8,426 nt of DNA from Achromobacter sp. (GTDB lineage: Bacteria; Pseudomonadota; Gammaproteobacteria; Burkholderiales; Burkholderiaceae_B), in assembly GCA_003454835.1 (NCBI GenBank), contig DMTA01000101.1:1-8426 (forward strand), given 5' to 3'. The position numbers were made by a program, and so were the translations under genes. Positions 1 through 5,388 of the stretch are shown one piece after another (position 1 is the stretch's first letter; every line of letters begins with the position of its first letter). Below the pieces are notes generated by a model. The model did no database searches, was not told the DNA's origin, and saw nothing but the letters and a program-made list of their open reading frames with translations.

Positions 1-215
1 ATGATGCCGCGCAGGCCGCGCTGGTGCGCCGCGGCGCCGTATTCGGCCATGTCCTGCGGCATGCGGTGCGCGGAGATGACGCGCGCCTCGTAGGCCACGC
101 CGAAATCCTCCAGCATCGTCACCGCGTGCTTCATGACCTCCCAATCGCTGGAAGATCCCATAATCACGCCCACCACGGGGGAGGCTTGCGCCGCTGCGGA
201 AGTCTGGTCTGTCAT
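1..215 (-). CDS. purE: N5-carboxyaminoimidazole ribonucleotide mutase, N-terminal part (cut by window edge)
   Basis: Class I PurE interconverts N5-CAIR and CAIR in de novo purine synthesis, in the cytoplasm, the step before PurC. About 71 residues are visible from the ATG at 215-213; the rest lies beyond position 1. The visible part has the family signatures: the phosphate/substrate loop MGSSSDW (residues 19-25) and SAHRMP (49-54), whose His50 corresponds to the catalytic histidine of the class. The first 12 residues (MTDQTSAAAQAS) are a short unstructured lead-in before the first strand PVVGVIMG. No Shine-Dalgarno is evident before the ATG; instead an inverted repeat ends 5 nt upstream. The gene follows the dsbB-like gene on the same strand with a 103-nt gap. 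purK would be expected next, outside the window. Identification is very secure; the start is likely. Confidence 0.95.
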   Translation of the reverse strand, partial: MTDQTSAAAQASPVVGVIMGSSSDWEVMKHAVTMLEDFGVAYEARVISAHRMPQDMAEYGAAAHQRGLRGI

Positions 216-289
216 AACCGGTGTCTAGTAGTTGAGACACGGCGCACGCGCCGCGAAATGTCGGGGGAGCGCGGGACCAGCCCGCGAAA
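216..289 (-). promoter_or_regulatory. Structured purE leader with three successive inverted repeats
   Basis: Reading the minus strand towards purE, three perfect inverted repeats follow each other: CGCGGG/CCCGCG (arms 281-286 and 270-275, 5-nt loop), CGGCG/CGCCG (arms 249-253 and 240-244, 4-nt loop) and GTGTCT/AGACAC (arms 235-240 and 221-226, 8-nt loop). The last two share base 240, so they compete at that base. No U-run follows any of them, so they are not intrinsic terminators. The last hairpin ends 5 nt before the purE ATG, where a ribosome-binding site would be expected and none is seen. The repeats are seen directly; a role in translation or as operator sites is inference. Confidence 0.4.
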
Positions 290-295
290 CCCGCT

Positions 296-301
296 ATTTT
301 A
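296..301 (-). promoter_or_regulatory. Candidate -10 element for purE
   Basis: TAAAAT on the minus strand, about 80 nt before the purE start, in otherwise very GC-rich sequence. The nearest -35-like hexamer, TTGCCA (322-327), is 20 bp away, which is too far for a good sigma-70 promoter, so this is tentative. The same hexamer, preceded by a G/C run, occurs upstream of the aldolase gene at 4061-4066. Confidence 0.35.
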
Positions 302-318
302 CCCGGCGCCGAAGACCG

Positions 319-891
319 CTATGGCAACGTGGCGCTTTTCAGCCAAAGGTAGCTGACCGGATCGTCCGGGCACGGCCCGAAACCGCATTGCAGCGTGGTG
401 CTCCCGGCGTTGGCCAGGGCGACGATGAAAAACAGGGCCATGACCACCATGCCCAGCATCGAGACGGGCTTTTTGAGCATGCTGTCGCCCCACTTGCGGT
501 CCACGCACAGCATGACGACGCAGAACACGATGATCGCCGTGAAGGCAACGAACGCCCAGGTATAGAAGTGCACGCCCAGAAAGGGCGTGCCGTAGCCCGC
601 GTCGCCCGGGGCAATGTGCAGCAGCACCTGGCGTCCCGCGGCCAGCATGCCGGCCAGCGCGCCGGCAATGCTCATTGCATAGTGCATCGGAGACGGGCCC
701 AATCGCATGTTCAAGAGGAAGCCGATCCCCGCAAGAATCAGCGCGACGCGCTGCAGCAGGCACAGCGGACACGGCAGTTCGTCGTAGGCGAATTGCCAGG
801 CGAAGGCCATGCAGAGAATGGCGGTGACCCCGAGCAGCGCCAGGGAATTGAGGATGCGCGAACCGCGCGCGGGATTGCTGGCAAAGATCAT
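319..891 (-). CDS. dsbB: DsbB-family disulfide bond formation protein (quinone-linked thiol oxidase)
   Basis: DsbB proteins sit in the inner membrane and reoxidise DsbA-type oxidases, passing electrons to quinone. This 190-residue protein has the signature PCPLCLLQR at 40-48, giving Cys41, Cys44 and Arg48 at the same numbers as in E. coli DsbB. Hydrophobic segments lie at about 13-34, 45-62, 69-91, 112-131 and 142-162, one more than the four of classical DsbB. The loop between segments 3 and 4 (about 92-111, with GYGTPFLGVHFYTW) contains no cysteine, whereas E. coli DsbB has its second redox pair (Cys104/Cys130) there. The only other pair that could be periplasmic is Cys169/Cys174 in the tail CGFGPCPDDPVSY, which a five-helix, N-in topology places in the periplasm. 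Start ATG at 891-889 lies 10 nt after the stop of the upstream small gene and has no clear Shine-Dalgarno, so translational coupling is likely. Family is certain; classical DsbB versus a DsbB-like subfamily is open. Confidence 0.9.
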   Translation of the reverse strand: MIFASNPARGSRILNSLALLGVTAILCMAFAWQFAYDELPCPLCLLQRVALILAGIGFLLNMRLGPSPMHYAMSIAGALAGMLAAGRQVLLHIAPGDAGYGTPFLGVHFYTWAFVAFTAIIVFCVVMLCVDRKWGDSMLKKPVSMLGMVVMALFFIVALANAGSTTLQCGFGPCPDDPVSYLWLKSATLP

Positions 892-901
892 CGCCGCCGC
901 T

Positions 902-1060
902 TTACAGGGATAGCGCCAGCGGACTGGTCATGTGGTATTTGCACCAGGCGGCGAAGATGGCCAAGGTCAGCAGCCAGAACGTCACGCAGGGACGGCGCCG
1001 GCCCGCGAGACCAAACCAAACTGCCACCGTCCCAGTCACAAAGGGCAGCATCATCACCAT
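902..1060 (-). CDS. Small two-helix membrane protein (DUF5993-like) upstream of dsbB
   Basis: This 52-residue protein begins MVMMLPFVTG. A longer reading frame opens at 1093, but the ATG at 1060-1058 has a perfect AAGGAG six nt upstream, and the extra 11 residues (MIRDFREKERR) would put a charged stretch before the first helix, so 1060 is chosen. Hydrophobic segments at about 3-20 and 26-40 flank an RRR turn (21-23); the positive-inside rule predicts a cytoplasmic turn with both ends periplasmic. The tail KYHMTSPLALSL resembles, from memory, the C-terminus of the DUF5993 family of very short membrane proteins; I could not check this. It has Cys25 and Cys40, both near or in helix 2. It is the first gene of a two-gene unit with dsbB and has its own candidate promoter downstream of the purC terminator. 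Function unknown; a DsbB partner is a guess from position. Confidence 0.8.
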   Translation of the reverse strand: MVMMLPFVTGTVAVWFGLAGRRRPCVTFWLLTLAIFAAWCKYHMTSPLALSL

Positions 1061-1066
1061 GCGGCG

Positions 1067-1072
1067 CTCCTT
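1067..1072 (-). promoter_or_regulatory. Shine-Dalgarno fixing the start of the small membrane protein
   Basis: AAGGAG on the minus strand, 6 nt from the ATG at 1060. It decides between this start and the in-frame one at 1093. Confidence 0.8.
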
Positions 1073-1103
1073 TTCTCGGAAATCCCGTATCAAGCAGCGA
1101 TCG

Positions 1104-1109
1104 AGTATA
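1104..1109 (-). promoter_or_regulatory. Candidate -10 of the small-membrane-protein/dsbB unit
   Basis: TATACT on the minus strand, a one-mismatch sigma-70 -10 hexamer, lies 43 nt before the start at 1060 and downstream of the purC terminator. It sits in a locally AT-rich patch (about 1105-1145). No convincing -35 is seen at 16-18 bp (the hexamers there read about GAAATT), so it may depend on an activator or be a weak promoter. Confidence 0.5.
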
Positions 1110-1137
1110 GCGTAACAATCCGAAATAATTTCGCGCT

Positions 1138-1157
1138 AAAAATTCGGGTTTGCCCGA
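1138..1157 (-). terminator. Possible weak second terminator downstream of purC
   Basis: A 5-bp stem TCGGG/CCCGA (arms 1153-1157 and 1144-1148, 4-nt loop) followed on the minus strand by A and five Ts. It lies about 45 nt beyond the strong purC terminator and could act as a backup. The stem is short, so this is uncertain. Confidence 0.35.
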
Positions 1158-1199
1158 GGAGTTAGACCTGCCGGCGCGCAACTTCAAGACAAGCCGGCG

Positions 1200-1226
1200 A
1201 AAAAAAACCGCTCGGACGACGAGCGG
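1200..1226 (-). terminator. Intrinsic terminator of purC
   Basis: On the minus strand, a perfect 7-bp stem CCGCTCG/CGAGCGG (arms 1220-1226 and 1208-1214) with a 5-nt loop is followed by eight Ts (1207-1200). It begins 20 nt after the purC stop codon. It separates purC from the dsbB unit. Confidence 0.9.
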
Positions 1227-1246
1227 CTTTCTTGGTGTGGACGCGA

Positions 1247-2128
1247 TCAGGCGATCAGGCGGTCCAGGGCTTCGCGATACTTCGCGGCCGTCTTTTCCAG
1301 CACTTCCTGCGGCAGGCGCGGCGCGGGCGGGGTCTTGTCCCACGTTTGCGTTTCGAGCCAGTCGCGCACGAACTGCTTGTCGAACGACGGGGGGCTGATG
1401 CCGACGCGGTAGCCGTCGGCGGGCCAGAAGCGCGACGAATCGGGCGTCAGCACTTCGTCCATCAGGTGCAGCGTGCCGTTGTCGTCCAGGCCGAACTCGA
1501 ACTTGGTGTCGGCGATGATGATGCCCTTGGTCGCGGCAAAGGCGGCGGCTTCGGCGTAGAGCTTGAGCGTCACGTCGCGGATGCGCTCGGCCATTTCCTG
1601 ACCGACTTCCTTGACCACGTGCGCGAAGTCCACGTTCTCGTCGTGCATGCCGAACTCGGCCTTGGCGGCGGGCGTGAAGATGGGCTCGGGCAGCTTGCTG
1701 GCCTGTTGCAGGCCGGCCGGCAGCTTGATGCCGCACACCGCGCCGGTCGCCTGATAGTCCTTCCAGCCCGACCCGATCAGGTAGCCGCGGGCAACCGCTT
1801 CCACCAGGATGGGCTTCAGACGCTTGACCACCACGGCACGGCCGCGCACCTGGTCTACTTCGTCGGGCGCGACCACATCTTCGGGCTTCACGCCGGTCGA
1901 GTGGTTGGGCAGGATGTGCGACAGCTTCTGCAACCAGAATTCGGTCAGTTCGGTCAGCACCTGTCCCTTGCCGGGAATGGGGTCGTCAAGGATCACGTCG
2001 AATGCGGAAATGCGATCCGACGCGACGATCAGCAACTTGTCGTCGCCGACGGCGTACATATCGCGCACCTTGCCGCGTCCCAGCAGCGGCAGGGACTTGA
2101 TGCTGGATTCATGCAAAGCAGAAGTCAC
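1247..2128 (-). CDS. purC: Phosphoribosylaminoimidazole-succinocarboxamide (SAICAR) synthase
   Basis: PurC ligates aspartate to CAIR using ATP to form SAICAR in de novo purine synthesis, in the cytoplasm. The 293-residue protein carries family hallmarks in order: the nucleotide-binding hairpin GRGKVRDMY (17-25), SDRISAFDV (37-45), [24 protein letters not shown] in the middle, and [13 protein letters not shown] near the C-terminal third, with the acidic ligand cluster. Length fits the roughly 290-residue form of proteobacteria; shorter ~240-residue forms occur elsewhere. The start is the GTG at 2128-2126, giving [12 protein letters not shown], which matches my recollection of Bordetella homologues; no Shine-Dalgarno precedes it, and a 7-bp inverted repeat abuts the start codon. 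A strong terminator follows the stop. The gene is divergent from the GFA gene (243-bp gap). Identification secure; start reasonably so. Confidence 0.97.
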   Translation of the reverse strand: MTSALHESSIKSLPLLGRGKVRDMYAVGDDKLLIVASDRISAFDVILDDPIPGKGQVLTELTEFWLQKLSHILPNHSTGVKPEDVVAPDEVDQVRGRAVVVKRLKPILVEAVARGYLIGSGWKDYQATGAVCGIKLPAGLQQASKLPEPIFTPAAKAEFGMHDENVDFAHVVKEVGQEMAERIRDVTLKLYAEAAAFAATKGIIIADTKFEFGLDDNGTLHLMDEVLTPDSSRFWPADGYRVGISPPSFDKQFVRDWLETQTWDKTPPAPRLPQEVLEKTAAKYREALDRLIA

Positions 2129-2160
2129 GGGAATGGCCTATGGCAAAAATGAACATTCCC
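2129..2160. repeat. Inverted repeat abutting the purC start codon
   Basis: GGGAATG (2129-2135) and CATTCCC (2154-2160) form a perfect 7-bp inverted repeat with an 18-nt spacer that itself contains GCCATAGGC. On the purC strand the downstream arm touches the GTG start codon, so a hairpin would cover the ribosome-binding region. It could equally be a protein-binding site for the divergent purC/GFA promoters. The E. coli PurR consensus is not seen. Confidence 0.45.
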
Positions 2161-2371
2161 GCCGCGGGCGGGCGCCAGGGCGGGAAGGGAAACGAAATCG
2201 GACACTGGGCGGAAGCGGCGCCGGACGGCGGCTCCCGCAAAGCGCATAGATTACTGCAAATAAGTTCGCCTTGCCGCCGCTCGGGGCGCGGGGTAGGCTT
2301 CCTTTCCCATCCATGATTCGCGCCGGCCGCCACCAGCGTCACGGCGCAACACCGCCCGGAGACAAAGCCGT

Positions 2372-2824
2372 ATGCAGGATGCTTCCCCCAAACGCATGCC
2401 CCACGCCAACGCGCAGGTCCACATGACGGGCGGCTGCCAGTGCGGCGCCATCCGCTACGCCCTCACCGACGAGCCCATTACCGCCGCGACCTGTCATTGC
2501 CGGGACTGCCAGTATTCCAGCGGCGGCGCGCCGGCCCACGCCCTGATCTTTCCGGCGGGCGCCGTCACGCTGCTGCGCGGCCAGCCCAAAGAGCACCGCT
2601 ACCAGGGCGACTCCGGCCACACCGTCATGCGCAGCTTCTGTGCGTCCTGTGGCACGCCGCTGTTCGGCGGCTCGGAAGGCATGGGCTATGAAGTCGTCCG
2701 CGCGGGATCGCTGGACGACCCTGAAGCATTTCACTCGAAGGTGAGCCTGTGGACGGACTCGGCGCCGTCGTGGCACCACGTCGATCGGACGGTGCCGAGC
2801 TTCGCGAAGAATTCGCCGGCGTAA
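2372..2824 (+). CDS. GFA-family zinc-binding protein (glutathione-dependent formaldehyde-activating enzyme-like)
   Basis: The family (Pfam GFA) is named after a protein proposed to help glutathione react with formaldehyde; most members have no proven substrate. This 150-residue protein has all the zinc-site motifs: GGCQCGAIRY (20-29; Cys22, Cys24), CHCRDCQ (41-47; Cys41, Cys43, Cys46) and FCASCGT (89-95; Cys90, Cys93). Length is normal. The ATG at 2372 has GGAGA (2358-2362) 9 nt upstream; later in-frame ATGs at 2396 and 2423 have weaker sites, though 2423 would begin right at the domain. It is convergent with the aldolase gene and shares a bidirectional terminator with it, so it is a single-gene unit. 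It lies between fba and purC on the opposite strand. Family is sure, substrate unknown. Confidence 0.92.
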   Translation: MQDASPKRMPHANAQVHMTGGCQCGAIRYALTDEPITAATCHCRDCQYSSGGAPAHALIFPAGAVTLLRGQPKEHRYQGDSGHTVMRSFCASCGTPLFGGSEGMGYEVVRAGSLDDPEAFHSKVSLWTDSAPSWHHVDRTVPSFAKNSPA

Positions 2825-2852
2825 CGCGCTTCATCGCTGCCCGCACGAACAA

Positions 2853-2882
2853 AAAGAGCCGGCCCTCGCGGACCGGCTCTTT
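2853..2882. terminator. Bidirectional intrinsic terminator between the GFA and aldolase genes
   Basis: A perfect 10-bp stem AAAGAGCCGG/CCGGCTCTTT (arms 2853-2862 and 2873-2882) with a 10-nt loop. On the minus strand the T-run of five (2855-2851) ends in TTTTTG; on the plus strand the T-run is short (TTTCATTT). It is 28 nt past the GFA stop and 53 nt past the aldolase stop, so it can serve both convergent genes and is stronger for the aldolase. Confidence 0.85.
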
Positions 2883-2889
2883 CATTTGC

Positions 2890-2919
2890 CTGCGCCACCT
2901 TCGCATGAAAGCGGCGCAG
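2890..2919 (-). other. Inverted repeat in the aldolase 3' untranslated region
   Basis: CTGCGCC (2890-2896) and GGCGCAG (2913-2919) form a perfect 7-bp repeat with a 16-nt spacer, between the aldolase stop and its terminator. There is no T-run, so it is not itself a terminator; it might stabilise the mRNA 3' end or be chance in GC-rich DNA. Confidence 0.3.
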
Positions 2920-2935
2920 TCGGGGACCTTACTGC

Positions 2936-4000
2936 TTACTGCACAACCTGCGACAGCTTGCCCGACGCGTATTGCGCGGCGATCTCGGTCAGCGGCAGCG
3001 GCTTGATCTTGCTGGCGTTGCCGGCGGTGCCGAATTCCGTGTAGCGAGCGACACAGATCGCCTTGGCAGCGGCGCGAGCGGGCTTGAGGTATTCGCGCGG
3101 GTCGAATTTCTCGGGGTTCTCGGCAAAGAAGCGGCGGATCGCGCCGGTCATGGCCAGACGGATATCGGTGTCGATATTGATCTTGCGCACGCCGTACTTG
3201 ATGGCTTCCTGGATTTCCTCGACGGGCACGCCGTAGGTTTCCTTCATGTTGCCGCCGAATTCACGGATCTCGGCCAGCAGTTCCTGCGGCACGCTGGAGC
3301 TGCCGTGCATCACCAGGTGGGTGTTGGGCAGGCGGGCGTGGATTTCCTTGATGCGGGAGATCGACAGGATGTCGCCGGTGGGCTTGCGCGTGAACTTGTA
3401 GGCGCCGTGGCTGGTGCCGATGGCGATGGCCAGAGCGTCCAGTTGCGTGCGGCGCACGAAGTCGGCGGCTTGTTCCGGATCGGTCAGGAGCTGATCCATG
3501 GTCAGCTTGCCGTCGGCGCCGTGGCCGTCTTCCTTGTCGCCTTCCATGGTTTCCAGGGAACCCAGGCAGCCGAGTTCGCCTTCGACGGTCACGCCCAGCT
3601 TGTGCGCGATGTCCACGACCTTCTTGGTGACTTCGACGTTGTAGTCGTAGTCGGCGATGGTCTTGCCGTCTTCTTTCAGCGAGCCGTCCATCATGACGCT
3701 GGAGAAGCCCAGATCAATGGCGCCCTGGCAGATCTTGGGCGATTGGCCGTGATCCTGGTGCATGACCACGGGGATGTGCGGGTAGGACTCAACGGCGGCC
3801 TGGATCAGGTACTTCAGGAAGCCTTCGCCCGCGTATTTGCGCGCGCCGGCCGAGGCCTGCATGATCACCGGGCTGTCGGTCTCCGCCGCGGCTTCCATGA
3901 TGGCCTGGACCTGTTCCAGGTTGTTGACGTTGAAAGCCGGAATGCCGTAGCCGTGCTCGGCGGCGTGGTCGAGCAACTGGCGCATGGAGACTAGGGCCAT
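2936..4000 (-). CDS. fba: Class II fructose-1,6-bisphosphate aldolase (Calvin-cycle subtype)
   Basis: Cleaves fructose-1,6-bisphosphate to dihydroxyacetone phosphate and glyceraldehyde-3-phosphate, or the reverse, in cytoplasmic glycolysis/gluconeogenesis; zinc-dependent. The 354-residue protein has HQDHG at 81-85 (catalytic Asp83, zinc ligand His84), EGELGCLG at 140-147, TSHGAYKF at 196-203 (zinc ligand His198), MHGSSSVP at 231-238 (zinc ligand His232) and KINIDTDIR at 273-281 (substrate phosphate and Schiff-free active-site loop). The length and the insert around 150-165 fit the Calvin-cycle-type class II branch, common in proteobacteria including ones without a Calvin cycle. The ATG at 4000-3998 has a near-perfect AAGGAGG 7 nt upstream, consistent with high expression. 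It ends at a bidirectional terminator. Symbol could equally be fbaA or cbbA. Confidence 0.97.
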   Translation of the reverse strand: MALVSMRQLLDHAAEHGYGIPAFNVNNLEQVQAIMEAAAETDSPVIMQASAGARKYAGEGFLKYLIQAAVESYPHIPVVMHQDHGQSPKICQGAIDLGFSSVMMDGSLKEDGKTIADYDYNVEVTKKVVDIAHKLGVTVEGELGCLGSLETMEGDKEDGHGADGKLTMDQLLTDPEQAADFVRRTQLDALAIAIGTSHGAYKFTRKPTGDILSISRIKEIHARLPNTHLVMHGSSSVPQELLAEIREFGGNMKETYGVPVEEIQEAIKYGVRKINIDTDIRLAMTGAIRRFFAENPEKFDPREYLKPARAAAKAICVARYTEFGTAGNASKIKPLPLTEIAAQYASGKLSQVVQ

Positions 4001-4007
4001 GAGTGGT

Positions 4008-4014
4008 CCTCCTT
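4008..4014 (-). promoter_or_regulatory. Strong Shine-Dalgarno of the aldolase gene
   Basis: AAGGAGG on the minus strand with 7 nt to the ATG at 4000, by far the best ribosome-binding site in the window. Confidence 0.85.
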
Positions 4015-4060
4015 AGGTACTGTCTATTGAGAGATGGTTGAAGCCTTGCTGAATGGCGTG

Positions 4061-4066
4061 ATTTTA
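4061..4066 (-). promoter_or_regulatory. Candidate -10 of the aldolase gene
   Basis: TAAAAT on the minus strand, about 60 nt before the start codon. The best upstream match, TTGCAA, is 21 bp away, too far for a standard -35; the hexamer at 17 bp is poor. An 8-bp inverted repeat (4049-4056 and 4109-4116) flanks it. Confidence 0.4.
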
Positions 4067-4216
4067 CGGGGGAATCGAAGAAAGGTCTTGCAACGGCCGG
4101 TATCCTATCCATTCAGTTGAAACCGGACGCCGTAGGCCGGCTGATATCCGCCCTGCGGCCCCATCCATGCGAACCACGGCCGCGGCGCCCTCCCTCTGTT
4201 TTCCCCCCCTTGTGGC

Positions 4217-5116
4217 CTAGGGCCTGCCCGCGTGCGGCACGTCGACCCGGGTGGCCAGGATGCGTGCCTGCGGTTTGGCGCGCCGGTTGGCTTCGACGAA
4301 ATCCGGCGCGGCGGCCATGAACAGCGTCTTGCCGTCCGGGCCGCCAAGCGCGGCCGCGAAGATGCCGAACTCGCCGGTATCGATATGCTCAAGAATCCGT
4401 CCGCCGCGCTCGACACGCACGATGCGCTTGCCGATGGCGTCGCCCACCCACAGCGCGCCCTCCTCGTCCAGCGCGCCGCCGTCCGGGGCGATCTTGGACG
4501 CCGCGATCAAGGCGGTCAGGTCGTCAGTGTCGGGCAGCTCGCCAAAGTTGGCCCAGTCGCGGCGCGGGCCCAGGACGCCGTTGGGCTCGATGTCGAATTC
4601 GGAAATGCGATTGGCGAACGTCTCGTTGACGATCAAGGTCTTGCCGTCGGGCGTGATGAACGAGCCGTTGGGAAAGCACAGGCCGTCCGCCACGACCTGC
4701 GCCACGCCGTCCGGATCCACACGCACCAGCGTCGTCGTTCGGACGGGTTCGCCCGCCATGATGTCGAACCCGAAATTGCCCACATAGGCGCGGCCCTGCG
4801 CATCGACCACCATGTCGTTGATATGGCCGCCGGTCAGTGCGGAAAGGTCGGCATGCACCGACAGCGTGCCGTCCGTCTCGCGCCGCAGCACCCTGCGGTC
4901 TTTCATGGACGAGATCAGCAGGCGCCCGTCGGGCAGCCAGCCCAGCCCGGACGGTTGCTGCGGGACCAGACAGACGCGGTCCACCGCCCCCTGCAGCGTC
5001 ACGGTAATGACCTGCCCGGTATAGAAGTCCGAGGCCCACAGGCGGCCTTCATGCCAGCGGAGCCCTTCCAGATAGGTGTAACCGGAAGCCAGTACGGACA
5101 ATTCGCGATTTGGCAT
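4217..5116 (-). CDS. SMP-30/gluconolactonase/LRE-family protein
   Basis: Family members are six-bladed beta-propeller, metal-dependent lactonases that hydrolyse sugar lactones; substrate cannot be read from sequence. The 299-residue protein shows the metal-ligand positions of the family: Glu17 in YLEGLRW, Asn100 in GGHINDMVVD, Asn150 in CFPNGSFITPDG and Asp212 in APDGGALDEEG, with repeated DG-turn blade motifs (for example DAQGRAYVGN at 105-114, DEEGALWVGD at 217-226). There is no signal peptide, so it is probably cytoplasmic. The ATG at 5116-5114 has AAGGAG at 5125-5130, 8 nt upstream. It is divergent from the symporter gene across a gap with operator-like repeats, suggesting shared control. 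No terminator is evident in the 100 nt after its stop. Family high confidence; exact reaction (gluconolactonase, xylono- or arabinolactonase, or other) unresolved. Confidence 0.9.
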   Translation of the reverse strand: MPNRELSVLASGYTYLEGLRWHEGRLWASDFYTGQVITVTLQGAVDRVCLVPQQPSGLGWLPDGRLLISSMKDRRVLRRETDGTLSVHADLSALTGGHINDMVVDAQGRAYVGNFGFDIMAGEPVRTTTLVRVDPDGVAQVVADGLCFPNGSFITPDGKTLIVNETFANRISEFDIEPNGVLGPRRDWANFGELPDTDDLTALIAASKIAPDGGALDEEGALWVGDAIGKRIVRVERGGRILEHIDTGEFGIFAAALGGPDGKTLFMAAAPDFVEANRRAKPQARILATRVDVPHAGRP

Positions 5117-5222
5117 AGCTTTGTCTCCTTTGTCGCCCCGCGCGGGGCTGGTTCCCAGGTGGCGCCCGGCCTTCCTGATGCGGCCGGAACGGGCATTCTG
5201 GCACGGTCGATCTGTCCCCGAA

Positions 5223-5240
5223 CTGACAACTCGCTGTCAG
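5223..5240. promoter_or_regulatory. Operator-like dyad CTGACA-N6-TGTCAG
   Basis: Perfect 6-bp arms at 5223-5228 and 5235-5240, an 18-bp site of the size bound by dimeric helix-turn-helix regulators. It lies 107 bp before the lactonase start and about 150 bp before the symporter start. The cognate regulator is not identified. Confidence 0.45.
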
Positions 5241-5249
5241 GTTCGCGGC

Positions 5250-5275
5250 GTTAACATCGCGCCCCAAGGGTTAAC
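5250..5275. repeat. Two GTTAAC palindromes 20 bp apart
   Basis: GTTAAC at 5250-5255 and 5270-5275, the same hexamer on the same helical face about two turns apart, in a region otherwise nearly all G and C. This resembles paired binding sites; no regulator is known. Confidence 0.4.
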
Positions 5276-5388
5276 CCGAGCAGCGCCCGGCCCCTTGGCA
5301 TGTCCGTCACCGGACCGCCCGCCCCCCGCCTCATGCCGGCGGACCCGGCCCCTGGCCGAGCGGCGGCTCCCCGTATTCCGTTTTGAAC

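Larger units (their letters stand above)
5117..5388. promoter_or_regulatory. Divergent control region between the lactonase and symporter genes
   Basis: This 272-bp gap must hold both promoters. It contains a 14-bp palindrome GCCCCGCGCGGGGC (5135-5148) next to the lactonase Shine-Dalgarno, the dyad CTGACA-N6-TGTCAG (5223-5240), and two GTTAAC hexamers (5250-5255 and 5270-5275). No clean sigma-70 -35/-10 pair is visible on either strand. The GC-palindrome alone is expected by chance in DNA of this composition; the other two are more notable. Confidence 0.5.

Noticed and set aside
216..318. Purine riboswitch before purE
   Set aside because: I could not find the conserved three-way-junction pattern of the known purine aptamers; the leader has simple hairpins only.
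232..1110. A 292-codon plus-strand frame opposite dsbB and the small membrane gene
   Set aside because: Antisense to a clear DsbB-family gene; the product is His/Gln/Arg-rich with no domain.
1243..1258. Direct tandem GCGATCAG repeat at the purC 3' end
   Set aside because: Only two 8-nt copies, largely inside coding sequence and overlapping the stop codon; no sign of a mobile or functional repeat.
888..1736. A 282-codon minus-strand frame overlapping purC and the dsbB unit
   Set aside because: It is a shifted frame of purC that runs through the purC terminator and promoter region; no domain is seen.
5199..5214. TGGCACG resembling the -24 element of a sigma-54 promoter upstream of the symporter
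   Set aside because: The -12 element that should follow (TTGC) is absent: the sequence reads ATCTG with no GC at the required position.
2972..5254. Long plus-strand open frames (2972-3994 and 4232-5254, 340 codons each) opposite the aldolase and lactonase genes
   Set aside because: They are antisense to genes with full catalytic motifs, have no family resemblance or ribosome-binding site, and are rich in His, Gln, Arg, Gly and Ala as expected for antisense frames of GC-rich genes.
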